A stretch of DNA of 51,531 nt, taken from contig CAZQIC010000018.1 of the NCBI GenBank assembly GCA_964593555.1, positions 1-51,531 of the forward strand, read 5' to 3'. This DNA comes from CAZQIC01 sp964593555 (GTDB lineage Bacteria; Bacteroidota; Bacteroidia; JAFLBG01). Positions 7,847-18,308 of the stretch are shown piece after piece. The stretch's first letter is position 1; the number at the start of each line of letters is the position of its first letter. Under the pieces are notes generated by a model, which made no database searches, was not told the origin of the DNA, and worked only from the letters and a program-made list of their open reading frames with translations. A program made the position numbers and the translations under genes.

Positions 7847-8758
7847 ATGGAAAAGAATCTTTTAATAGTTTTTATTTTAATTGCAAATATTATAAATGCG
7901 CAGTCATTTCCTGATCCTGTAACTTTATCTACCGGCCAGGGAAGCCAAGGGTCGCCTGATCCTATCTGGAAAATATCCGACTGGTATAGTTCGCCGCCTA
8001 ACCCTATGACAATATCATATGGTCCCGCATTAATTTCCAATAACTGCGCACCCGGAGCCTGGGTCGATCCTGCGACACTTCCTGCACCGATAAATAATGG
8101 AAATTGGATAAGCGCGCCGGGGTTTTCATGTGCAACAGATACTGCGGCCGGATACATATTTTATAGACTAACACTTGATCTGCCCAAATCATGCAGTGGA
8201 AACAGTATAGCAAAGCCCGGAGTTTTTAAATTGAATTTTTCGGGGTACGTTGATAATGCGATTGCGGATGTTTTTGTAAATGGTGTCAGCAAAGGATTTA
8301 GCGGAGGGAGTTATTCGGCCGGTTCACAAATTAATGTCCTCTTAACTGGGCCATGGGTTCCCGGAACAAATTATGTAGATGTATTGGTATATAACATTAC
8401 ACCTTGGTCTGGTCCCAATCCATACGGATTACTTTTTGTGGCGAACATAGATACGCCTGCTACGGTGTGCAAGACATGTAGTTTTCCTGAGGACAGTATT
8501 CCAAATGTATTTACACCCAATGGAGATAACATAAATGATAAATTTTATGTCCCCGGTGATGGCTTAACAGAATTGTCCTGCGAAATTTTTGACCGCTGGG
8601 GGTTAAAGGTTTATGAATACAGTCCGGATCGCGAATTCTGGAACGGAGAAACAATAAATGGAGAGAATGCTTCTGCTGGCACCTATTATTATATGGTTAA
8701 TGCAACTTGTAATGATGCAAAGAAAAAGGTTAAGGGTTTTGTCCAATTGTTAAAATAA
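7847..8758 (+). CDS. Secreted protein with T9SS type B (gliding-motility) C-terminal domain
   Basis: 303 residues from the ATG at 7847. Signal peptide with cleavage near NIINAQ-SF. The central part (about 20-205) is a beta-sandwich, jelly-roll-like, with KLNFSGYVDNAIADVFVNGV and NYVDVLVYNITPW; such folds often bind sugars. A short CKTC linker leads to the type B sorting domain with its hallmark IPNVFTPNGDNINDKF, then EIFDRWGLKVYE and GTYYYMVNATC, ending in KGFVQLLK. Exported through Sec and then the T9SS and probably attached to the cell surface. Stands alone under its own promoter, followed by the large adhesin gene on the same strand. The ligand is unknown; the sorting domain is certain. 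Confidence 0.85.
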   Translation: MEKNLLIVFILIANIINAQSFPDPVTLSTGQGSQGSPDPIWKISDWYSSPPNPMTISYGPALISNNCAPGAWVDPATLPAPINNGNWISAPGFSCATDTAAGYIFYRLTLDLPKSCSGNSIAKPGVFKLNFSGYVDNAIADVFVNGVSKGFSGGSYSAGSQINVLLTGPWVPGTNYVDVLVYNITPWSGPNPYGLLFVANIDTPATVCKTCSFPEDSIPNVFTPNGDNINDKFYVPGDGLTELSCEIFDRWGLKVYEYSPDREFWNGETINGENASAGTYYYMVNATCNDAKKKVKGFVQLLK

Positions 8759-8787
8759 AAGCAAATTTTAGAAAAATGGTCATTAAG

Positions 8788-8805
8788 TCAGACCTTTGAT
8801 AATAA
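8788..8805 (+). repeat. 18-bp repeat, copy 2
   Basis: Reads TCAGACCTTTGATAATAA and differs from the copy at 7692-7709 by a single base. It lies about 60 bp before the start of the large SBBP/SprB adhesin gene. Confidence 0.35.
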
Positions 8806-8867
8806 GGCTTTTTTGAGTTGAGTAATCGCAATTTTCGGGGGAAATTAGAGTAAATATCTCTAAAGAA

Positions 8868-11800
8868 ATGAATCGATATTTACCGTTTGTTTTTGTGTTT
8901 TTCATCGCAAATATTCTAAGTGCAAATGAAGATCATACCTCTGTAGCCAACAATCACGTACAATTTATTGAAAATAAGGGCCAGGTAACTGATGCCGCAG
9001 GTCACAGCAGGCAGGATATCCTATATTATTCTTCTACGGGGAAAGGCAACGTTTATTTGAGAACCAGCGGATTGAGTTACGTTATATTACAGGAAACAAC
9101 AAGTGATGAAGAACAAATAGCTGCTCCTAAAATTATTTCGGGCCATAGAGTTGATATTGATTTTGAAGGTGCCAATACTGAAGTGGTTATTGCTACCCAT
9201 AATCTTACAGGTACTGTTTTTAACTATTATTTAGCAAATTGTCCGGGTATCACCTCACAGTCATACGGGACAGTGGAGTACAAAAACATATACAATAAAA
9301 TAGATGTTAAATTTTATGGACAACAACAAGGCGGATTAAAATATGATTTCATTGTAAGGCCCGGTGCAAATCCGGCAGATATAAAATTGAAATACAATGG
9401 AGCCGAGAAACTTACATTGGAAAATGAGAAGTTGATACTTACTACATCACTAGGTAATATGGGAGAATATATCCCTAAAGTTTACCAGGTTGTGAATGGA
9501 AATATTAATGAGGTTTCGGCAAAATATTTACTTACAGAAGAGGGAAGTGTTTCATTTGAGCTTGGAGAATATAAAAAGGAATTACCACTGATCATTGATC
9601 CATGGGTTACTTTTATTGGAGGCAGTGGTGATGATAATGGAGTCAGCATTTGTGATGATGCGCAGGGCGGCGTTGTAATAACCGGTTATACTTATTCGGG
9701 AAGCGCTACCACCTCTTTGTTTCCTGTAACGCCGGGAGTGTTTCAATTGACTCCGGGAGGTAATTCCGTTATGGATGCTTTTATTTCGAGGTTCGACAGT
9801 AATGGAAATCTTGTTTTCTCAACCTATTTCGGTGGCACGAATGAAGATTTCGGATATAGCATTACATCCGATGCTACTGGAAATATATTTTTTGCCGGAG
9901 CCACTGCATCTCCGAATTTATCTACAGCAGGGGTCGTGCAGTCATCGCCAGGTGGAAGCAAAGACATGCTGATTGCCAAGTTTAGCTCTATGGGTACAAG
10001 AATTTGGTCAACATATTATGGAGGGAACGGTTTCGATGACGCTACTTCAATAGAGCTTGACGTGGCAGGGAACATTGTTTTAACGGGAACCAGCGATGGA
10101 AATTTTCCGACAACGGCAACGTCTAATCAACCTGCTTTTGGAGGTGTAATGGACGCTGTTATTGTAAAGCTAAATGGCAATGGAACAAGTGTATTATGGG
10201 CAACATATTTGGGCGGGTCCTTGCAGGATGGCGCAACAGATATTGACATTGATATGGGGAACAACAGTATATACGTTGTAGGCAGAACAGGAAAAAACAC
10301 CAGCAACACAAATAATTTTCCAACCACCGCCGGAACAGCGGCTCCGACTTTTATGGGGGGAAATAATCTTGGAAATCAAAATACAGTGTTCGATGGTTTT
10401 ATCACCAAATTTAATTCCTCTGGAAGCCTTGTATGGTCCACTTTTTATGGTGGAACGTGGCTGGATCAATGTTCGGGAGTGGCTGTTGATGTAAATGGAG
10501 ATGTGGTGATATCGGGTAAGACTTATTCTCCGGATCTTCCGGTAACCAACGGCCTAAGTAAAGGAAGTAATTATCAATCTTTTGTCGCTAAGTTGTCGGG
10601 CTCTGCAGGTACTACAACCTGGTGCCGGTATTTTGCTGATGGAAGTCAGGCAAGTGAAAGCCGGGGAGTGTATGTCGATAAAGCTTCGAACGATATTTTT
10701 GTTGCGGGCGACATTTATGGAAGTGGATTAATGCAATGGAACTGTGCACATCAAAAGTCAAATGGAGGTGGAGGTTTGACAGGTGAAGACACTTATTTGG
10801 CACGCTTAGATGCAAATGGAAATACTAAATGTAATTCATACCTGGGTGGTACGGGACACGATGAGTCTTCAATGGAATTAAATTTTACCCCTAACGGAAC
10901 TCCTGGTTCGGTTTATCTTGGCGGAGATATTCTTATGCAAAATGGATCGATATTTATTACAGGATCAGGACTTAGCACATTTCCAACAACTCCTAATGCA
11001 TACCAACCAAATTTTGCCGGTGGAAATGGGACTTGGCCTTCAGATGCTTTCGTAGCTAAAATTTGTTCACAGACCTGCGGACAAAATAAAATGAACATAA
11101 ATTTTTCTGCAAATCCTTCTGCAGTTACTTGTGTAAATGTTCCTGTTAGTTTTTCCGATCTGAGCAACCCTTGTGATCCGGACAATATTTCATGGGAATG
11201 GACTTTTTTCGGAGGCACACCTGCTACATCCACACTTCAGAATCCAACGGGTATTACTTATGCGGCAACAGGCAAGCATGATGTAAAATTGGTGTTGCAT
11301 AGCCCTTGTGGTGATGATTCACTTACACAAAATAATTACATAACCGTTTCCGGCCCAACGGCGATCATAAACATGGTGAATAACGTAGCGTGTTATGGAC
11401 AAAGTACCGGAGGGTTATCTGTTGGCGTTGCTAATGGCGCTTCGCCGTTTTCTTATTCATGGTCACCTGTCGCAGGAACAAACAATATTATTTCAAATCT
11501 TGCTGTTGGAAATTATTCGGTAACAATTACTGATGCGCAAGGATGTAAGTCTTCCACCAGTACAAGCATTACACAATCACCGCAGTTAACAGCGGCTGCC
11601 GCATGGGTGAAGGATGCAACATGTAATGGAACTGCAACTGGTGCAGCAACTGTTGCTGCTGCAGGCGGTACACCCGGATATATTTATCAATGGAGTAATA
11701 TGGCTGTGCAAAGTACTGCTTCTGTATCAGGGCTTATCGCAGGGAATTACCAGGTTACAGTAACCGATAACTATGGTTGTACAGTAATATCAAACAGTGT

Positions 11801-13757
11801 AACTATTGGCGAGCCCACTCTGTTGTCAATTGTGACGAACACAATAAATCTTATTTCCTGCAATGCAGGCAGCAACGGAAGTGTTGTTGCAGCGGCTAAT
11901 GGTGGAACTGGATCATACAATTATCAATGGAATACATCTCCTGCACAAAATAGAAATATTGTTACCGGATTGTCGGCGGGAACGTATACTATAACTGTTT
12001 CAGATGCGAATGGCTGTACAGCCGAGGATTTTATAACAATGACAGAACCTACACCTGTGATGTTATTGGCTTATACAAATAATGATGCACACTGTAATCA
12101 GGCCGACGGAATTGCAACGGCCAATGTTGGGGGCGGTACCCCGGGCTATGTTTATTCATGGTCAACTAATCCGGTTCAAAATACTGCTGTTGCTTCCGGG
12201 CTACCTGCAGGAACGTATACTGTTTCCGGAACTGATGCGAATGGATGTTCTGCTTACATTCCCGTCATAGTTGGAAATTTAAATGGTGTTGTCGCAACTG
12301 CTGCAGTTAGTAATTCTGTAACCTGTTTTGGAAGCTGCGATGGCACTGCAAATGGAATTCCTATTGGAGGTAATGGGCCATTTAATTATTTATGGAGCAA
12401 TGGACAAATATCCGCTCTTTCAACCACGTTATGTGCAGGCACCTATTCTTTAGTTATTACAGATGCGGATGGATGTACGGATATGGATGTTGTTACCATT
12501 CAGCAGCCGCAGCCTGTGTTGGTAAATTCTCAAAATGTGGGACCAATTTGTATTGGACAAAACACAACTATATCTGCAACCGTGAATGGAGGTAACGGAG
12601 CATACAGTTATGTTTGGCAGCCTGCAGCACAAACAGCACAATCGATTATTGTTTCTCCAACAACAACTTCAACTTTTACAGTTGTTGTTAGTGATGCAAA
12701 TGGATGTTCATCGCAGCCTGTAGTTGTTACAGTTAGTGTGAATCCTGCGCTGAATGTTCAGGCGTCAAATCCTGTACCTGTTTGTAACGGCAATAGTGTT
12801 GCACTTACGGCACTTGCTTCGGGAGGCAGCGGAACTTATTCTTATACCTGGCTGCCGCAGAATACAATTGGAAATCCGATTTCTGTTTCACCGGGATCTA
12901 CAACTGCATATACAGTTAAAGTGGATGATAATTGTAACAGCCCTTCTGCATATGCAACAGTTACAGTGAGTGTAAACGAGTTGCCTGCTGTTACATTCTC
13001 GGCTTCAGATAGCAGCGGCTGCGCGGCATTCTGTACGCAGTTCAATAATACAACTGCAAACGCTGTTTCGGGTGCATGGAGTTTTGGCGATGGCAATACT
13101 TCTACATCAATGAATCCTGGAAATTGTTTTCAAAATCCCGGGTCATATAATATTTCTCTTATGGTAACCGATGCGAATGGATGTTCAAATACTTTGGTGG
13201 TAAATAATATGATAAATGTTTTTCCAAATCCGATCGCAAGTTTTGTTTCTACTCCTGATAAAATTACTATCACTGATCCGGTTGTTCATTTTACCGACAA
13301 TTCAATTGGTGCATACCGCTGGCAGTGGAGTTTTGGTGATGTAATAAATTCTTATTCATCTGAGCAAAATCCTTTGTTTGAATACAGCGATTCGGGTTCT
13401 TATAAAGTATCGCTTGTAGTGTATAATGAATTTGGTTGTTCAGACAGTCTTTCAAAATACGTAACGGTTGAACCTGACTACGCCATATATTTTCCGAATA
13501 CATTCACCCCAAATGGTGACAATAAGAATGACATATTTAAAATGGCTGGCATAGGTGTTGATGAGTATGAACTTTTAATATATGACAGGTGGGGTGTTAT
13601 GATTTTCTTATCAACAGATATTAATGTGGGATGGGATGGAAGAATGGAAGGACAAACTGATATAGTACAGCAGGATGTTTATGTATGGAAGACGAACATC
13701 AAAGATATTTACGGGAAACAACATAGGTTCACCGGACATATCAACCTGATCAAATAG
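8868..13757 (+). CDS. Giant T9SS type B adhesin: DUF7948-SBBP-PKD-SprB repeats
   Basis: 1629 residues. In order: signal peptide (cleavage near LSANE); DUF7948-type N-terminal domain (about 30-245) starting FIENKGQV and ending PLIIDPWVTF; SBBP beta-propeller-like repeats (about 245-735, recurring WxTYxGGxxxD and VVxTGxT/ITGxT motifs); a PKD domain (about 745-830); at least five SprB-type repeats starting near 838, 914, 993, 1071 and 1148, a period of about 77 residues, each with a CxGxxxG opening and GxYxVTxTDxxGC; two related Ig-like repeats; two PKD domains (about 1380-1530); and a type B sorting domain from YFPNTFTPNGDNKNDIF to GHINLIK. A surface adhesin exported by T9SS, comparable to gliding adhesin SprB though much shorter. 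Its head resembles the protein at 49065-51482. Confidence 0.88.
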   Translation: MNRYLPFVFVFFIANILSANEDHTSVANNHVQFIENKGQVTDAAGHSRQDILYYSSTGKGNVYLRTSGLSYVILQETTSDEEQIAAPKIISGHRVDIDFEGANTEVVIATHNLTGTVFNYYLANCPGITSQSYGTVEYKNIYNKIDVKFYGQQQGGLKYDFIVRPGANPADIKLKYNGAEKLTLENEKLILTTSLGNMGEYIPKVYQVVNGNINEVSAKYLLTEEGSVSFELGEYKKELPLIIDPWVTFIGGSGDDNGVSICDDAQGGVVITGYTYSGSATTSLFPVTPGVFQLTPGGNSVMDAFISRFDSNGNLVFSTYFGGTNEDFGYSITSDATGNIFFAGATASPNLSTAGVVQSSPGGSKDMLIAKFSSMGTRIWSTYYGGNGFDDATSIELDVAGNIVLTGTSDGNFPTTATSNQPAFGGVMDAVIVKLNGNGTSVLWATYLGGSLQDGATDIDIDMGNNSIYVVGRTGKNTSNTNNFPTTAGTAAPTFMGGNNLGNQNTVFDGFITKFNSSGSLVWSTFYGGTWLDQCSGVAVDVNGDVVISGKTYSPDLPVTNGLSKGSNYQSFVAKLSGSAGTTTWCRYFADGSQASESRGVYVDKASNDIFVAGDIYGSGLMQWNCAHQKSNGGGGLTGEDTYLARLDANGNTKCNSYLGGTGHDESSMELNFTPNGTPGSVYLGGDILMQNGSIFITGSGLSTFPTTPNAYQPNFAGGNGTWPSDAFVAKICSQTCGQNKMNINFSANPSAVTCVNVPVSFSDLSNPCDPDNISWEWTFFGGTPATSTLQNPTGITYAATGKHDVKLVLHSPCGDDSLTQNNYITVSGPTAIINMVNNVACYGQSTGGLSVGVANGASPFSYSWSPVAGTNNIISNLAVGNYSVTITDAQGCKSSTSTSITQSPQLTAAAAWVKDATCNGTATGAATVAAAGGTPGYIYQWSNMAVQSTASVSGLIAGNYQVTVTDNYGCTVISNSVTIGEPTLLSIVTNTINLISCNAGSNGSVVAAANGGTGSYNYQWNTSPAQNRNIVTGLSAGTYTITVSDANGCTAEDFITMTEPTPVMLLAYTNNDAHCNQADGIATANVGGGTPGYVYSWSTNPVQNTAVASGLPAGTYTVSGTDANGCSAYIPVIVGNLNGVVATAAVSNSVTCFGSCDGTANGIPIGGNGPFNYLWSNGQISALSTTLCAGTYSLVITDADGCTDMDVVTIQQPQPVLVNSQNVGPICIGQNTTISATVNGGNGAYSYVWQPAAQTAQSIIVSPTTTSTFTVVVSDANGCSSQPVVVTVSVNPALNVQASNPVPVCNGNSVALTALASGGSGTYSYTWLPQNTIGNPISVSPGSTTAYTVKVDDNCNSPSAYATVTVSVNELPAVTFSASDSSGCAAFCTQFNNTTANAVSGAWSFGDGNTSTSMNPGNCFQNPGSYNISLMVTDANGCSNTLVVNNMINVFPNPIASFVSTPDKITITDPVVHFTDNSIGAYRWQWSFGDVINSYSSEQNPLFEYSDSGSYKVSLVVYNEFGCSDSLSKYVTVEPDYAIYFPNTFTPNGDNKNDIFKMAGIGVDEYELLIYDRWGVMIFLSTDINVGWDGRMEGQTDIVQQDVYVWKTNIKDIYGKQHRFTGHINLIK

Positions 13758-13887
13758 TTCGCCAAAGAAGAGTTTTTCCACTGTTTATATAGGGAAAGCA
13801 TTCGATTTAAATTTCTCAATTTGTTTTGTTATATTTACTATTACGGGCTTATTTACTCCCCTCCCGTTAAGTTAATAGAAGCAAGGC

Positions 13888-16800
13888 ATGTTGGTCAGAA
13901 AGATTTTCTTTATTTTTTCGTTGTCAAGTTTTATGGTGTTGTCAGCAGCAGCGCAGAATAAAAAATTTGACGCGAATAGGCTGTATTCAATAGCTTATTC
14001 AGTAAAACACAATGGAGATTGGGTCCGTTTTAAGGCGGAGAAAAAATTGCCGGCAATTTCTTTATTGAATGATAACAAAACCATCTTTGGCTTAGGGGCC
14101 AGCGATAACATGAGTCTGGTGCGTACGGAAGAGGACGACCTTGGAATGACTCATTATCGTTATCAGCAAATGTATAATTCAATCCCGGTTGAATGCGCTG
14201 AATACATAATACATTCGAGAAATGGTATCGCTATTTCTGGTAATGGCCGATTGACACGCGGGGTAAATATTAATACTGTCCCCGGGATACTTCCTGCCGA
14301 AGCCATACAAAAAGCTAAACAATATTTTCCTGCCAATAGATATCAGTGGGAAGATGAGGGCGCCGAGGAAATGTTGAAGGATATTCGTAAAGATCCATTT
14401 GCAACATATTATCCCTCCCCGGAATTAGTGGTTGCACCGCTTGACTTTTCAGACGAGAATTCTGCAATGCGCCTTGCATACAAAATGAATATATATGCTA
14501 CGGATCCTTTAATAGGTAAAACGGTGTATGTAGATGCGTTGACAGGAGCTCTTTTATTTACGCTTGAGCTAATTCAGGATGCTGATGCCGTTGGCACTGC
14601 TGTTACAAGGTACAGCGGCATTCAAACAATTACAACGGATTCGGTTGCTCCAGATCTTTTCCGTCTTCGTGAAACTGGAAGAGGAGGAGGAGTAGAAACA
14701 TATAATATGAAAAAATTGGTGAGTTATGGAACAGCTGCTGATTATACCGACAGCAATAATTATTGGGATACAACAAATACGAATCAGGATCAGGCTATTC
14801 CTGATGCACATTGGGGCGCCGAAATGACTTATGACTATTATATTCAGAAACACAACCGGAATAGTTATGATAACAAGGGAACAAAACTCGTAAGCTATGT
14901 GCATTTTGCTGTTAACTATATAAACGCATTTTGGAACGGTACGTATATGACCTATGGTGATGGCAATGGAACATCCTACAAAACACTTACCTCACTCGAT
15001 ATTGTGGGACATGAGATGACGCACGGAGTAACACAAAATTCGGCCGGACTTATTTATCAAAATGAATCTGGCGCATTGAACGAATCCTTCAGTGATATTT
15101 TTGGTGTAAGTATCGAACATTTTGCAAAACCATCCAGCTCAAACTGGTTAATGGCAGATGAGATCGCTACCCCGGCATTTCGTTCCATGTCCGATCCAAA
15201 ATCATTTACAGATCCCGATACATACAAAGGGCAGTACTATTATATTGGTACGCAGGATTATGGCGGGGTGCATAGCAATAGCGGCGTACAGAATTTTTGG
15301 TTTTATGTGCTTGCAATGGGAGATACAGGAACAAATGATTATAATCGTAACTACCAAGTTGCAGGGATAGGAAGGGACAATGCGGCAAAAATCGCTTATA
15401 GAAATCTTACGGTCTATCTCGGAAAAAATTCACGTTATATCGATGCTAGAGAAGGAGCAATATGTGCGGCGGAAGATCTGTTCGGGATGTGTTCTGCAGA
15501 AGTTTTTGAAACGGCAAAAGCCTGGTATGCGGTTGGTGTAGGAGATCCTATTGCGGATAATGATGTAAGATTAATATCCGTTACTGTACCAATAAGCAAA
15601 TGCGGATTAACTGCCTCTGAAAACATTTCTTTTCTTTTTCGGAACAGGGGTTGCACAACATTATCAGGAGGGGATACAATTTTTGCCACATATCGTTTAG
15701 ATACTTTAACAATAGCGACAGATACAATTTTATTGCCTTCGCCAATGCTGCCGGGAGATTCATTGTATTGGACCTCTACAAAACCTGCCGATTTTTCCGC
15801 GGTAGGTTTGCACGTAATAGACGGGTGGATAAACCATCATGGTGATACGTTGAATTTTAATGATACTATTAAGGGACTTTATGTTTTTAACATTCTTTAC
15901 CAAAATACCAATGTTGCAATTTTATCGATGGCCTCTCCTAAATCCGGTTGTCAGCTCTCGAACAGTGAGCCAATAATAACTAGGGTACAATTCAGGGGAT
16001 GCGATTCCCTTGCTGTCAATGAACAGCTTGTGGTGGGATATAGAGTTGATAATTTGCCTGAAGTAAAAGAAACGCTTGTGGTAAACCCAAGGGTACTTCC
16101 TTACGGAGTGATCACTTATACATTTTCGACAAAGGCAGATTTCTCGAAGGATACTTCCTATAATATAAGCAGCTGGGTTGAGTATACACCTGACGTTATA
16201 CATTATGATGACAGCATCCTTACTTATAGAATCAATAAACCAATGAATGTGCGCGACAGCCTCGTTACTTTTGATGACACCACTCTGGCGAAGAATGAGT
16301 TTTATAAAACTACAGGTTCGGGAGCACAGGTTTTCCTTTCTACGGGGGCCGCTCATTCAGGTGTGCGTGGTTTACAGATGACAGGTAAAGACTGGTATAC
16401 TAAAAGATCATCTTACAAAACACCAACTGATCTTAATACATGGACTGCCAATAATGAGTTGTTGGCAAAGGTCTGTTTTTGCGTAGACGCAAGGGATTGG
16501 AGTAATATAATGATGCACTTCGACAGAAGGCAAACATACAACTCAACTTTCCAGACTTTTTACCAGTATAACACAGTCTATACGAGTAATTTAAGGATCA
16601 CTGTTGATGGAACACAAATAGGTGATACATATCACCCTGTAACAAAATCTTCCGACCAGTGGAGAAAGGATAGTGTTGTTCTTGATGCCTTTGCCGGAAC
16701 TTTTTGCACAGTATGTTTTGAGACAAAAAATTACCTGAGTGTAAATTACGAGCAGATCCTGAATGGTGTTGGAGACAATGCGTTTCTTGATAATGTTTAT

Positions 16801-17082
16801 TTTACAGGAATTGTTAAACCTAAAATTCCCGCGGTTGATTTTAATATTTATCCGAACCCGGCGAGCAACAGTTTTACCATCTCTTACTCTGCTGAAGAGG
16901 AGGGGGCGGTCAGCATAAAAATTGTGGATATACTAGGAAGAGTAATGACAAATGAAAACAGGACTATTGCAAAGGGGAATAATTATTTATTGCTAAATAC
17001 TCTCTCCTGGCGTGCTGGTGTATATGTTGTTCAGTTTGAGGCAGGCGATGAAAAAATAGTTAAGCAATTGGTGATTAATTAG
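13888..17082 (+). CDS. Secreted M4 (thermolysin-family) metalloprotease with T9SS type A domain
   Basis: 1064 residues. Signal peptide (cleavage near SAAAQ-NK), an FTP/PepSY-type propeptide (about 60-230), then the M4 catalytic domain (about 235-545). Zinc ligands H375 and H379 lie in HEMTH with catalytic E376, and the third ligand E399 is in NESFSDIF; the 24-residue spacing equals thermolysin. HSNSG carries the transition-state histidine. Two CARDB/Ig-like domains follow (about 555-760), then a beta-sandwich (about 780-975), and a type A sorting domain starting FNIYPNPASNSFTISY and ending KIVKQLVIN. All catalytic residues are present, so an active extracellular protease for protein scavenging is likely. 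It is convergent with alkC, with only five bases between stops. Confidence 0.92.
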   Translation: MLVRKIFFIFSLSSFMVLSAAAQNKKFDANRLYSIAYSVKHNGDWVRFKAEKKLPAISLLNDNKTIFGLGASDNMSLVRTEEDDLGMTHYRYQQMYNSIPVECAEYIIHSRNGIAISGNGRLTRGVNINTVPGILPAEAIQKAKQYFPANRYQWEDEGAEEMLKDIRKDPFATYYPSPELVVAPLDFSDENSAMRLAYKMNIYATDPLIGKTVYVDALTGALLFTLELIQDADAVGTAVTRYSGIQTITTDSVAPDLFRLRETGRGGGVETYNMKKLVSYGTAADYTDSNNYWDTTNTNQDQAIPDAHWGAEMTYDYYIQKHNRNSYDNKGTKLVSYVHFAVNYINAFWNGTYMTYGDGNGTSYKTLTSLDIVGHEMTHGVTQNSAGLIYQNESGALNESFSDIFGVSIEHFAKPSSSNWLMADEIATPAFRSMSDPKSFTDPDTYKGQYYYIGTQDYGGVHSNSGVQNFWFYVLAMGDTGTNDYNRNYQVAGIGRDNAAKIAYRNLTVYLGKNSRYIDAREGAICAAEDLFGMCSAEVFETAKAWYAVGVGDPIADNDVRLISVTVPISKCGLTASENISFLFRNRGCTTLSGGDTIFATYRLDTLTIATDTILLPSPMLPGDSLYWTSTKPADFSAVGLHVIDGWINHHGDTLNFNDTIKGLYVFNILYQNTNVAILSMASPKSGCQLSNSEPIITRVQFRGCDSLAVNEQLVVGYRVDNLPEVKETLVVNPRVLPYGVITYTFSTKADFSKDTSYNISSWVEYTPDVIHYDDSILTYRINKPMNVRDSLVTFDDTTLAKNEFYKTTGSGAQVFLSTGAAHSGVRGLQMTGKDWYTKRSSYKTPTDLNTWTANNELLAKVCFCVDARDWSNIMMHFDRRQTYNSTFQTFYQYNTVYTSNLRITVDGTQIGDTYHPVTKSSDQWRKDSVVLDAFAGTFCTVCFETKNYLSVNYEQILNGVGDNAFLDNVYFTGIVKPKIPAVDFNIYPNPASNSFTISYSAEEEGAVSIKIVDILGRVMTNENRTIAKGNNYLLLNTLSWRAGVYVVQFEAGDEKIVKQLVIN

Positions 17083-17087
17083 CCTTA

Positions 17088-18170
17088 CTAAACACCAAGA
17101 ATAAATTCTCCTTTTTTTATTTTTTTACCGTTCACCATTATTTCTACGAGGTGTTTTCCTTTGTGGTGCTTACGTGTTGAGAAATCCTTGATCAACTGCT
17201 CCTTAGAAATATTTATTTTTTGTTTTGGTTGCAGGTCAATTTCCTTTAGCTTAAAAACTTTAGCAGACAAGGCCGCAGATTTTTTTTGATAGTGAATGAT
17301 ATAATCTATAACCAGCTTTTGCGTTTTATTTTTTTGAGACACAACATCAAAACCAAATTTCAATTTTTGGCCAAGGCGAATTTTTGGAGAAAGAATTTTA
17401 AAATTCTTGATGTCGATCTTCGGATTTTTTTCAAAATCAAAAACTGCCAATGATCTGGCATCTCCTTTTTTAATAAGTGTTCTACTTGCATGCTTGATGA
17501 TCCATGCGGTGTTCTCATTTTTTTTATCCCATTTATTAATTAGCCGCAACATATAATCTGTATTGTCCTTGGAAATATCGTTGAGGTGATTGGCTACAGA
17601 TTTTTTTACGTATAATTCTGTATCTGTATTTAATATTTCCAGGATTTCTCTTGTGCTATCAGGATTTTTAATTACTTCATCTATCTTGAACGACCATGGC
17701 AAGCGCGGCCTGCTGCCTTCCGAGGCAAGGCGCCTTACATGGTGATTTTTATCCTTTGCCCATTTTTTCATAACGGTTATTGTCTTGTCAAAATCTTTCT
17801 TCAGGAAAGTTCTTATCGCAAACTCCGAAGAACCGAATGACGTAAAATACTTCAAAGCCTCCATTGATATTTCAAAATTTTCTTGCCCGTATAACCCAAC
17901 AAAATCAGGAAATGCAAGGGTTGTGTAACCTCTTTCGATCGTTGGAATTACTTTCTTCATTACTTCAACAGCTTCATTGAATTCTGCGGGCAAATGATCT
18001 TTTAAAACAATTGAAGTATTTCTCATTCTCTCATTTAACGACAACTCATGCAGATTTTCTGTAACATCATTTACGAATGACGAAGCGGAAAATGATTTTT
18101 CGACTTTGTTAAACTCCCGTGCCAGTTGCTCGTAGAATTTTTTATTGAACATTTCTTTTAAGGGCTCCAT
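17088..18170 (-). CDS. alkC: AlkC-type DNA alkylation repair glycosylase
   Basis: 360 residues. Residues 1-250 are HEAT-like helical repeats of the AlkC/AlkD superfamily, including the AlkC-typical HHVRRLASEGSRPRLPW stretch. Residues 255-360 are a beta-rich Ig-like domain, as in AlkC proteins of this subgroup. AlkC removes 3-methyladenine and related cationic lesions from DNA without base flipping. The start is the ATG at 18170. It is a single gene, convergent with the protease on one side and separated from the flavoprotein gene by a palindromic repeat on the other. Full length and well conserved. Confidence 0.88.
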   Translation of the reverse strand: MEPLKEMFNKKFYEQLAREFNKVEKSFSASSFVNDVTENLHELSLNERMRNTSIVLKDHLPAEFNEAVEVMKKVIPTIERGYTTLAFPDFVGLYGQENFEISMEALKYFTSFGSSEFAIRTFLKKDFDKTITVMKKWAKDKNHHVRRLASEGSRPRLPWSFKIDEVIKNPDSTREILEILNTDTELYVKKSVANHLNDISKDNTDYMLRLINKWDKKNENTAWIIKHASRTLIKKGDARSLAVFDFEKNPKIDIKNFKILSPKIRLGQKLKFGFDVVSQKNKTQKLVIDYIIHYQKKSAALSAKVFKLKEIDLQPKQKINISKEQLIKDFSTRKHHKGKHLVEIMVNGKKIKKGEFILGV

Positions 18171-18227
18171 ACAAGAATAATTTTATATTTTGAGTAATTA
18201 GGTTTGTCCGAATCCATCGCATAGCGC

Positions 18228-18275
18228 TGTCAGTTCGAGTGTCCAGACGATTTCCGTCTGGATGTATCGAGAACG
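18228..18275. repeat. REP-like palindromic repeat, family 1, copy A
   Basis: The outer sequences TGTCAGTTCGAGT and TATCGAGAACG flank a perfect 8-bp hairpin (TCCAGACG, 5-nt loop, CGTCTGGA). The same outer sequences surround different but still self-complementary arms at 28524-28567 (inverted) and 30306-30344. The arms vary while pairing is kept, so the structure appears to matter. Confidence 0.7.
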
Positions 18276-18308
18276 TGGGTAGTTTTTTAATTGCAAAATA
18301 AATCAATA

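Noticed and set aside
7832..7849. TTG at 7832 as start of the type B protein
   Set aside because: It lies inside the -7 promoter box; the ATG at 7847 gives a normal signal peptide.
7774..8157. 127-codon open frame opposite the small T9SS type B gene
   Set aside because: Covers the signal peptide region and promoter of a clear gene; no support.
11380..12780. Possible CRISPR-like periodic repeats
   Set aside because: The about 230-bp period is in frame and codes for SprB repeats; units are diverged and far longer than CRISPR repeats. No cas genes.
15922..16356. 144-codon open frame opposite the M4 protease gene
   Set aside because: Lies within the CARDB-like and linker region of an intact secreted protease; no recognisable protein.
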